NCBI GenBank assembly: GCA_001606155.1
Contig: LODT01000015.1
Coordinates: 124,001-188,000, forward strand
Length of the DNA: 64,000 bases
Source: Tieghemostelium lacteum
Taxonomy: Eukaryota > Evosea > Eumycetozoa > Dictyosteliales > Raperosteliaceae
Direction: 5' to 3'
Positions 54,740 through 64,000 of this stretch are shown here, piece by piece. The notes beneath the pieces are model-generated. The model was not told where the DNA came from. It saw only the letters and a list, made by a program, of their open reading frames with translations, and did no database searches. Every line of letters starts with the position of its first letter. The first letter of the stretch is position 1. The translations under genes were made by a program, and so were the position numbers.

Positions 54740-55670
54740 TAATACATTACCGTACTTCTAGAGAGGTATGTATATTGTTTTGTATACTTAATGCACTTGT
54801 ATCATGTAGCTCTCTCCTTAGCAAATTTGATAAAATTTCACATAATTGTACCACTTTTACAGTGTCTTTATCACTTTTAAGCGTGGGTAGAATGTCATTC
54901 AGAAGGTTTAGGTCATTGGAGCACATATGTTTAGATAGTGGTTTTTTCGATAATCCATAAATTGTTATTTTAAATAATTCTTTCATGTGCACGAGGAATG
55001 CTTCTACTGGATGCAGTGGGGGTAGGCTTTATTTTTCAATAGACGGTCTGTTTCTGAAACAATTAGGGTATAGACTTCTATTGGGGTGTTAAATGAGTGT
55101 TCCATGGATATTATTATTTCTAATATATCTAATAAATAATATTAAAGTTAAAATTTTAATTTGGAAAATATATAAAAATTTTTCCACCAAAAAAAATATA
55201 AATCTGTACATCTATTGTGGGTTTTGGTTTTGTGGAAGATTAAATTGTGATGGTGGAGTATTGAGAAGGTCAATCAAAAGTACTCTTCTTTTTCTGAAAA
55301 TCAAATTAAGTTTTTGCCAGATAGAGGTAGTATAGGATTGCAAGGTAACACGGAACTGGACAGGAAATGGTGCATCGCCATGTTGGATAGCAGTAAAAAC
55401 TTCAAAATTGAACAGTGTTTGTAACAGAGAGTTAACAGGATCATGGTAGACTTACAGTGATCGGTTGTAGTATTTAATACATCCAGTGGCAGCAGCAATT
55501 ATGGCGGTATTATGATGTCTCACCAATGTATCTACATTCTGTAGGTAAGCCTCAGTTATCTCTGGTTGATTTACCAGACCATTTACAATATCTCGAAGCT
55601 GTCGTGCGTGTAATTCTAACAACATGGTGGACATACCAACACCCATGGTACGGTGGGAAGACCAGGTTGT
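54740..55670 (-). pseudogene. Relic of a helical-repeat gene, family unknown
   Basis: Read on the minus strand from the right: LELHARQLRDIVNGLVNQP, VRHHNTAIIAAATGCIKYY, VNSLLQTLFNFEVFTAIQ, FPVQFRVTLQSYTTSIWQ, then KELFKITIYGLSKKPLSKH and VVQLCEILSNLLRREL. The pieces lie in order but in different frames, with A/T-rich sequence between 55000 and 55190. Possibly intact exons with missed introns, but the lack of consistent splice sites suggests decay. Confidence 0.45.
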
Positions 55671-55819
55671 CCTAATAAATTTAATTCATCTATTACTAAA
55701 ACGATTATTTATTTCTGTTTCATAAAAAAGTGTGTGTTTTTGAAATAAAAAAAAAAAAAAAAAAAATTAATTTTTGAGAACTTTTTGAAATTTAATTTAT
55801 AAACTATAGTTTTTGAGGA

Positions 55820-56623
55820 ATGAATAGGAGAAATATTCAACTGATTGGTACCTATGAACCTTATCAACCTACTCCTGTCCAAGATACTATAATTACAACC
55901 ATTTCAGGAATGAGAGTATATTCAAACATATCACCAGAAGAGTTGAGACTACAAGATATTAGATCTGGTAGATATCATGGTAGATCGGAGGTATTTTTTC
56001 CAAATTACAATGAAATGATAAATAATCTAAGAACAGTAATGACAGGAGGAGGTACACCAATTAGATACTCACCCGTCATAGATGATTCAACAATGTACAT
56101 GTCAATAACTGCTAATGTTAATTATTCCAATCTATCATTTGAAGAACTAAGACTTGGTGATATTAGAAATAATAGGTATCAAAGAGGTTTAAGAGTTTCG
56201 GAACCATTTTTCCCCTTACATAGAGCACCTCCTACTCCACCCTTAAACAATCTACCTCCTTTTTTACCAACTACTATAAATAATAATACAACATATAATA
56301 CAACAAATACTACAACAACAACTTCAATACCTACAACAACAACACCATCATTATTTGGAAATGTAAATAGAACCAATTTATTTGGAAATGGTACATTTAA
56401 TGATAACCCAGCTATTAAAAATTTTAAAAATAATCTAAAAAAGAAGATTTTAGTTTATAAAAAGGGTGAAGGTACTGAAATACCTTACCAAATGAAAATA
56501 GAAGATGATATTAGATATCAAAATATTACAGCGATGGATGAATATCAATATATATCACTTGAAGAACTTAGATTTGATGATATTAAAAAATTTAGAAAAT
56601 ATTTACCAAAACATATTAATGTA

Positions 56624-56680
<57 letters not shown>

Positions 56681-56779
56681 CATAATCATGTAACTAAACC
56701 AATAACAGGTTTAGTACCAATGGAAATTGAAAAATCCAAAAATAATCTTTGGTGGATGTCCAAACCATGTAAAAATTAA
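55820..56779 (+). CDS. Small protein with three Nup98-type EELRL-D motifs
   Basis: A single exon of 319 aa. Three segments share one pattern: VYSNISPEELRLQDIRSGRY (residues about 32-52), NYSNLSFEELRLGDIRNNRY (about 99-118), and EYQYISLEELRFDDIKKFRK (about 240-260). The last is preceded by QNITAMD. This matches vertebrate Nup98 just C-terminal to the GLEBS region, where 'ITAMKEYESKSLEELRLEDY' occurs. One FG-like cluster (SLFGNVNRTNLFGNG) lies between copies. No autoproteolytic domain is present and the rest is Asn/Thr/Pro-rich. Probably a nuclear-pore-related or Nup98-derived protein. It converges with the next gene, 48 bases between stops. Confidence 0.75.
56624..56680. repeat. (AAT)n trinucleotide array
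   Basis: About 19 AAT units coding an asparagine run in the Nup98-motif protein, ending in Asn-His repeats. Probably polymorphic in length. Confidence 0.9.
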
Positions 56780-56827
56780 ATGTATATAAAAGGTTTGAGA
56801 TATTATAGAAGTGTACTTTGTAGGAGA

Positions 56828-59800
56828 TTAATTTTTATTATTTCTTATATATCTTCCTAAGGATGTTGATACAAAATTACCAGAATTACAATTTTCAATT
56901 AACTGAAAATTTTCTATTGGTTTTTTGGATAACATAACATTAACAGGTTGTTGAGTGACTACAAATGATTGTATAGATTGATTTTGATTGACTGATAAAA
57001 AGATGATATTTACACATGCAACTAGTTGAGACTCTGTACGACTGAGATAATGAATTGATAAATGTTCCAAAGAGTGTAGTGCTACAATAATTTCATTAAT
57101 ATTATGACACATTTCTTCACTGCTGAGTGTCATTTCAAGGTGAAGACTCTGAATTTTAATGTTTGGTGATGAAAAGAAGAAAAACCATTCTGCTGATTGT
57201 TTAATTTCTAAAAATTCTGAAACACTATTTTTAGTTTCCAAACATAGTTTTCTCAGTCTTTTGAAATTGGTACCATTAATCAGTGATGTATTTCGAGTTT
57301 TATGAGTACCATTAACTATAAAAGTATGACAATTGTTGGAATAGGTTTTGTACATTTTTGTCATTTTACAATTTGGATCTTCAGGATTAGGTTTTTCCAT
57401 AGCAATGGAAACATTGTCCATAGCAAAAGGCAAAGGAAATTGGAGTGTAAATTTATATGCAACTTTTTGGTTGGTGTTTTTATGATGTTTTCTGATACGT
57501 TTTAGCACTTGGAAAAACTGTAATGATTTATCATAGTTTGGATTGAGTGTATAAAAAACTTTAATCATTACCATTGAATTCAGTTTGAAAAGTACATCTA
57601 GAATGTTATGGAATGGTTCTATAAAGTGTTCGATAGTAATAATAGTAATTTCAAATGTCTCCAATCTGGGACAATGATTTAGTAGATTGACGAGAGCACT
57701 TATACTGACAGTATCTTTAGGTGCAGTAATTCTTAATCTAGTCAACAATGGTAGTGGTTGTGTGAAATGATAGTATAGATCAGCAGGACCTCTGATGATC
57801 AGACTTGATAAACCTTGAATAACCGAATGTTGAGAATTTAACTTTATCATTTGTAATTTACTATAGCTCAGTTCATACAATCCTTGAGAGAGTAATGACC
57901 ATTGTGATTCTACATTAATTGGATAAATACTCAATATTGACAATTTAGCAAACAAGAAGTCCATTGGATTATTTTTGAAAATCTTTTGTATCTCTACAAA
58001 AAATACTTTCGAAGTCAGAGCCAAATCCAATATTTCATATCTCTTTGTACCAATATTATTACAAATATACTTTAATACTCTCTGTACAATTAAATTTTGT
58101 ACATTTGGAGTACAGTTATTGAATTCTGGTACAACAATTTCATGATCAAAATGGAATGCAGTCATTGTGGAATCATTTAGAAATTCTAATGATTCAATTT
58201 TCATTGATCTAATGAATTTCAGAACAATTTTTTTAATTGCAACACTGAAACTCTTGAACTGGTCTATGAACATTTCTCTATCCTCAACTTGAGAAATCAT
58301 CTTGTGATAGAGTAATACCTTTTTCAAAATTTCCACTGACAGTGTATTGAGTTTATATTTCTTCAATATACTGTTTACCAAGTGTCTATGTAAGAGTTCA
58401 GAATCACTTTTGTCAGGTTTAGATTTATTCTCCGGACCAAAGATACCTTTGTAAATCTGTTCAAAATTTCCAAATGGATCAGAAATGTCTCCATTTTCGA
58501 TAGCGCAATCTATAAATTTACAAAAAAAACCATTGAAATCGTTGAGACTTTTCAAAAGAGAAATAATTCTTTTGTTGTTGACATTATCAAATCTGGACTT
58601 TTGTTTTATATTGAAGAGTATAGATGTTTCAATTTGGCTTTCAATGTTAACATATCGTTTCAGACCATCTATTATCAATAGAAATACACTAAATGAAGTT
58701 TGGTCAATATGACTGTAACTTGTACCACTTGATTTTTGAAATTTCTGATTGATAAAGCTGTTGAGGTAGTCAACAACATATTTATCTCCAGATTCAATAT
58801 CAATAAAATGGATTAATAGGCTAATGGTACTCTCTGGTGTTGATAAGAGTTCATTAACCTGTTTAAAGAGATAATCTACCTCTTTGATATCATTTGTACT
58901 AGATGATATCAAATCCAATGATACCTTATTACCATCTTCTATAGTCTTTACAAATGCTCTTATAGTTCTTTCATAGATTACAAATGCATCTGATTTCCCT
59001 TTAGATTCACCTTGTTGTTCTTTAAGATCACCATAATAGATTAACAATTGCTCATAGAAATGATCATTCTTATGAACCCATTTCTTATTACTATTTATAC
59101 CTTTAGATATACTTTTATACATTAATTTAAAATTCTTTTTGTTCTCAGCATTACCAGATTTGGAAACTGACATTAAATATTCCAATAAGAATACATTATC
59201 CTCCGAAGACCTTTTAGCAAGACATTCAATTTCTTTATGAATCATATCAAAGTTCTTTGATTTCAATAATGAATCAAAAACCAATGGTGAACATAGAACC
59301 TTGTTTAGATGAATCATATGATTAACCAATGGCGTATTTTTAGGTATATTCTTAAACCATTTTACAATTTCATCTAGATTTTTTATGGTATAACTTGGAT
59401 TATTACTTAAAAGTGCAGTGTAGAGATTATAAAAGTTTTGTCGAGCTATCAGAAAGTTTTCATCTAGAATCGATAGATTCTTTGTCAAATGATTATAGAG
59501 TTTCTGAAAGTTTTGAGGAGAGAGTTTACCAAATCTATTGATTAATCTATCGAGGGTATCAGAAATCTGGAGATATATATCATAGGGAAATTCAGTGGTA
59601 AATCCTTGTACTAAAATTTTATAAATTTCAGTGAGATGTTTTTCAGTGCAAATATCACTCAAACTATTAACCAAACCAATGAGACAATATATTTTGGATT
59701 CTGATAGTTCTTGATTGTCTTTAGTCCATTTAAGAAACCATGAAATGGATTCACTTTCAATTGTTTCTTCTCCATAGTATTTCTTGAGAAAATACATATT

Positions 59801-60753
59801 ACTCTGACCTTTTTGAGGCTTTATCAATGCCTTCTTATGAAATCTTACACGTAAATTAGATCTAGATAATCTATATTTAAAGATATAGGGAATCAACTTT
59901 AAATAATCTTCTTTTAGATCATAAATATCATCTTCTTTTAGATTTTGAAATGTCATGATACAGAGGAAAAAGATCATATCCTCTACATCATTCTTTAGAT
60001 TACCTTCTAATGTATCACTAAGGATAAACTCTATCACCCCTCTTACAAAGTCTCTTGATAATCCACCCTCCAGAATCACATAATTTTTATTTGCAAAATC
60101 ATTTTCAATAGTACTTTTAATATATATCCCATCTAATTTTGGGAAATATGTTTTTTTGACTATTGCAAATGCAAGTGATGTGATTCTATCAATATTATGT
60201 TTTTCCCATCTTAAATTTCCTTTACTTTCATTACATGTTTTTATAACCTATTTATTATTGAAAAATGTTAATAACAATATATCATGATGTTTATATATGT
60301 ATTAATTACCTTTACTAATGATTCAAATGGAAATAATTCAGGTACATATGATCTTTGAATAGATCTTTGTAATTCAGGATTATAATTATTAAATATAGCT
60401 TTCTGTAGTTTAGGAGTAGATTGAAGAAACTTTCTATAGATACCATTGACATAGTATTCCCAACTTAATTCTTTTAATGTCAAAAGAATTTCAATTGTTG
60501 TACTTTTAACTCTATTACTATTATCATCTTTTGAAATGTCAAATTCTACTAATATCTTTACTATATTACTGCAAAACAAAGGATCTCTTTTGTAATTTTT
60601 TAATATTTCATTAACAAATGAAACTTTGTTTAAATATTGTTCTGGAGAAGATAACCATTCTAATAACTCTTCGTTTAAATATCTATCTAATTCCTCTGAA
60701 TTTTTTAATTCTTTTCTTTTTAACACTTGTTGCATTACTTGAATGTTCGACAT
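56828..60753 (-). CDS. Large helical/LRR orphan protein, 1287 aa
   Basis: Exon 1 (60753-60310) and exon 2 (60247-56828) join in phase 0 across a 62-nt intron. Residues 1-700 are alpha-helical and look like ARM/HEAT-type repeats (LNEELLEWLSSPEQYLNKV; DLKEDYLKLIPYIFKY; FSVFLLIIDGLKRYVN). Residues about 800-1280 turn to irregular leucine-rich repeats (SLIIRGPADLYYHFTQPL; LVNLLNHCPRLETFEI; LHSLEHLSIHYLS). No enzymatic or F-box motif is obvious. The LRR half resembles the family at 717-2471 and 17731-19398. It may be a fusion of two types; function unknown. Confidence 0.75.
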
Positions 60754-61246
60754 ACTACAATATATTAAAAAATATGTAAAAAAAAAATACTTAGAATTAT
60801 AGATATTTAAAATATCCAGTTTCAGATAAAAGAAACAATTAATTTATTAATATCTATCCTATTAATTGTGGTGCTAAAATAAGCGCAAAAGAAGAAATAA
60901 ATAGAATATTAATTAAAGTAAGTCAATGTTCATACTAGTTTATACTAATTTATAAAAATTAGATAGAATATAAAAATGACATCAAGATTTGTGGATTTAT
61001 TCAAAGTAAATGAAGTATATGAAGATTTTTATAGTGCTAATTAAAGATATAATGAATATATATATGAATAATGAGGAAATGAAATAAAGAATTGTAATGT
61101 AATTAAAAATGTATAATATAATAATATGTCTTTTATAAATCTGAATTCCTTAGGATTGTTTAAATATTTATAGTTTTCTAAGATTAAAGATAAATCGAAG
61201 TAAGAAAAAATTGACTAAAAAACTTAATTGCTTAACGTTATTTATT
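60754..61246. other. Intergenic; only a 22-codon frame
   Basis: About 490 bases between the 5' end of the large orphan and the 3' end of the RasGEF gene. A 22-codon plus-strand frame from ATG 60976 reads MTSRFVDLFKVNEVYEDFY; this looks like protein but is isolated, so I do not call it. A TTTTGCGC sequence (minus strand, about 60873-60880) is E2F-like but imperfect. Confidence 0.4.
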
Positions 61247-64000
61247 TTAAATACCAGGAGGTACTTGAGATTTATCTTGTAACCAAATGGGAAGTGGGGC
61301 ATTGGTTTGTTTTCTTGGTTCAAGTAAAATTGATTTTTCAAAGAGTTCATCATCATTTAGAATGGGTCTAGATAGAATCTTTTCTTTTAGAGATTGATGT
61401 GATTTCATTGGATAAGGTACACGATAGAATTTCCAATTCTTTATAATCTGATAGATTTGTCTCATTTTATCTAGATTAACTAGCTGGTCAGAGATTTTAG
61501 TTTGAATGGTATCTTCACAAACTAATAAATCTTTAGAGAACAAACCTAGGTAGGGAATAAGAGGTGGTTCTGAACCATTTAGAAGATCTCTATAGTTCTT
61601 ATGATTACCTTCTGTAGAGAAGAGATTTTGTAATTCTGTAAAATGTGATTGAGATTTCTTTGAAACTTTATCCCAAGTCAAATGAAGTCTCTTCAAACTG
61701 TAATGGTGTAGACCCTGTGTAATTGCATAGCAACTGTGTAGATTCTTTAGATTTCTCAACACTATAGCAATTTCAATAAACTTTTCAATTACTTGTGCTC
61801 TCTGTGATGGTGATGCATTATTTTGCAAAACCTCTGATCCAACCCATGAACTCCATCTATTAAACAGTCCAACCATTAACTGATAACTTGGTGATAATTC
61901 GGCTTTTGTAAATTTCTTTAACAACAATTCAAATACTGGTATGGACTTGAATGATTTCTCATCAATTAATGTAATCTGAATTGCAATCTGTGTTGAATCC
62001 ATTTCAATAATTTGAAATTTCTTTGATTCTGTCATTCTAGATGCTCCTAATAAAAATCCACTATTAGATTCTGAATTATTATTATTATTATTATTAATAT
62101 TATTGTTATTTGTTGGTGGTATATAATTATCAGATTTTAAATTATAATTAAAATCACAAAAGAAAATGAATTGTTTAATTTCATCTGGTGAAAGGAGTTT
62201 GGAAGAAGAGGATATATAGTAACGATTGGTGAAGGATTGGAGTAGGTCAAGTGTAGGTAATGATGATTCTTGACTCCAGAATTTTGGTTTAAATTCAATT
62301 AGATTTTTAATAAGAAATAGAATTCTTTCTCTAACTTTAATAGTCAATGGATGTGCTAGTTTCAATACAATTTCCAAATTACCATTTTCAGGTTGATATT
62401 GATCTGGGCTATTAAATCTAGAATAGATTTCAATTAGTTTTTCAATATAACCAAATGTAGTCAAGAAATAATCATGATGTGTCAAATTAAACACTTCCAA
62501 AAGATTTTCATCAACATAGTATACATCTACTAATTTTAATAGTAAATGATCAATTGTTGAATTCTTTAATACTTGACTACCCTTTTTAATAGTATATAAT
62601 GAAATATTATTATAATTTTCCTATAAATTAAAAGTGAAAATTCATTAGTACAATTAGTTATTCTAAAAAATAGTATTTTTATACTTACTGAAAATATAGA
62701 TTCAAAATTATTAAATATATAATTTAAAATTTGAATTGAATTTTCTCTATCATTATTTGTTGAGGATTTAAATAATAATGGTCCAAAAATATTTGATAAT
62801 TTTTGATAAATTTCTTTTTCATTATTATTATTGTTGATACTGAGTTTTAATGGTTGATCAATTGATTCTTCAATTTTGATTTCAACTGTTGGTTGAGTTG
62901 AGATCTCTTGATTATTATCAGTAGAATTTGGTTGAATGTCAAGTGGAGGTGTATTTAGTGAGAGAGTTGTTAATTTGATTAGATGTTGGAGGAGATGTTT
63001 AAAAGTTGACCAAATGACATGAGATTGACTGTGAATGATAGATCTACAGAATGATAGTTTATAATTTTCATCATCATGTTTAAATGTATTTACAAGTAAT
63101 AGACTATCAGGCATTAATGGTGATGGTAATTTAAAGAAAAAGTATTTCAATAGGTCACCTAATACTTTGGGTTTTGGATTTAGGAATTTATAGTTATCCT
63201 CTTTACCACTTGAGATACTGGATATCAGTGCAGCCATTTCATCTGACAATGGTTGATCATTAGATGTTAGTGATTGACTACTTTCATCCAAATAGATTGA
63301 TGATACACTACTATCACTCTCCAATCTAGTAGATTCAATATGTTTCAACAATCTAATTATAAATACAGGTACTGGTGAATGATCATCTTCCTGTATTCTC
63401 ATTGACTCTATTGTCAAACCAAATATACCCTCCTTGAATAAGTAATCACTAAAATCAACATTTTGATTTTGCTTATTTCTCAACATGGTATTAATCTTTT
63501 CCATTTGATCCTTATTTTTAATACCTTTTTAAATTTAAATCTATTGGTAAATGATCTATCTCTTCCACCAGAAGCAATTACTTTTTCATTATTATTATTA
63601 TCATCTACATTATTATTATTATTAGTGGTAGTAGTTGACTGATCAGTAATTATTGCAGATTGTTGTTGAGAATCATCATTATTATTATTAGTGGATGGTA
63701 AGATATTATTACCAAATACCTTTACACCAGAAGATAAAGATTTTCTATGAGATTTTTTAACATCTTTATCAGTGAGTTTAAATGGTATTGGTGATTGTGG
63801 TGATGATAATTTATCAGGTGAAGTTGATAGTAATACAGTTTCCTTTACTGGAGAGAATAAATAATTTTCTTTTGGTTTCTTTTGTTTTACAATATAGGTT
63901 GGAAGTGATCCACTTCTACCTCTAGTAATAACTTTTTCTTCACTTAATAATAAAGATCTAGGTGATTTTAATGGTTCATTATTATTATTATTATTATTAT
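61247..64000 (-). CDS. RasGEF with N-terminal RhoGAP-like domain, 5' end outside the window
   Basis: The gene enters from the right edge with a Ser/Asn-rich, basic region. A one-base frame discrepancy in a T5 run (63526-63530) separates it from the RhoGAP-like domain (exon to 62689): [43 protein letters not shown]. The last exon (62620-61247) has a RasGEF_N (REM) and a CDC25 domain: [67 protein letters not shown]. The arginine finger expected at 'GIyR' in RhoGAP reads SIYL, so GAP activity is unlikely. RasGEFs of this type activate Ras in chemotaxis and development. Confidence 0.88.

Noticed and set aside
54667-54960. 97-codon plus-strand frame rich in Leu/Ser/Cys
   Set aside because: It is the antisense of the minus-strand relic at 54740-55670, which reads far better as protein.
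60976-61044. 22-codon frame (starts MTSRFVDLFKVNEVYEDFY)
   Set aside because: Protein-like but isolated and too short; no splice partner found.

Overview
This window is nuclear DNA from a dictyostelid social amoeba. Intergenic DNA is extremely A/T-rich. Introns are short, A/T-rich and begin GTAAGT or GTATGT. Genes are densely packed, and many proteins carry asparagine runs encoded by AAT repeats. Gene content is also dictyostelid: a BMP-domain metabotropic-glutamate-like receptor, F-box/LRR-type orphans, CDK1 with PSTALRE, pyd3, and a tRNA-targeted LINE relic. The species cannot be fixed from sequence alone. Two genes show single-base frame breaks in homopolymer runs, so some assembly error is likely.

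Layout. 1-13.3 kb: start of a secreted cysteine-protease-like gene, an LRR-like orphan, an AATF/Bfr2 ribosome-biogenesis gene, eIF4A, a membrane-anchored coiled-coil protein, a RecQ helicase, a GH25 lysozyme and a USP-like protein. 13.3-15.1 kb: gene-poor, with short decayed coding fragments. 15.1-27.1 kb: a dual-specificity phosphatase with a PIP box, the Vti1 SNARE, a second LRR-like orphan, a class-C GPCR, PI 4-kinase beta and CDK1. 27.4-29 kb: an intron-containing tRNA-Ile(UAU) followed by two 5'-truncated TRE3-like LINE tails sharing one target site. 29.3-53.9 kb: a secreted orphan, beta-ureidopropionase, a FIRRM/C1orf112-like gene, a mitochondrial PPR-like protein, an ILVBL-family protein lacking cofactor motifs, a beta-helix surface protein, VPS41, ERAL1, LZIC, a decayed fragment, DNA2 and SNRNP40. 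53.9-55.7 kb: a second graveyard of decayed genes. 55.8-64 kb: a small Nup98-motif protein, a 1287-residue orphan and a RhoGAP-RasGEF gene running off the right edge.

Most genes are unrelated housekeeping loci, with no operon logic. Several touch DNA replication, repair or the cell cycle (RecQ, DNA2, FIRRM-like, CDK1, PIP-box phosphatase), and two of these have E2F-type sites upstream; physical clustering is probably chance. The most notable items are the double LINE insertion at one tRNA-flanking target, the apparent ILVBL pseudoenzyme, the Nup98-motif protein, and the E2F/PIP-box phosphatase. I found no CRISPR array, rRNA gene, or intact mobile element.
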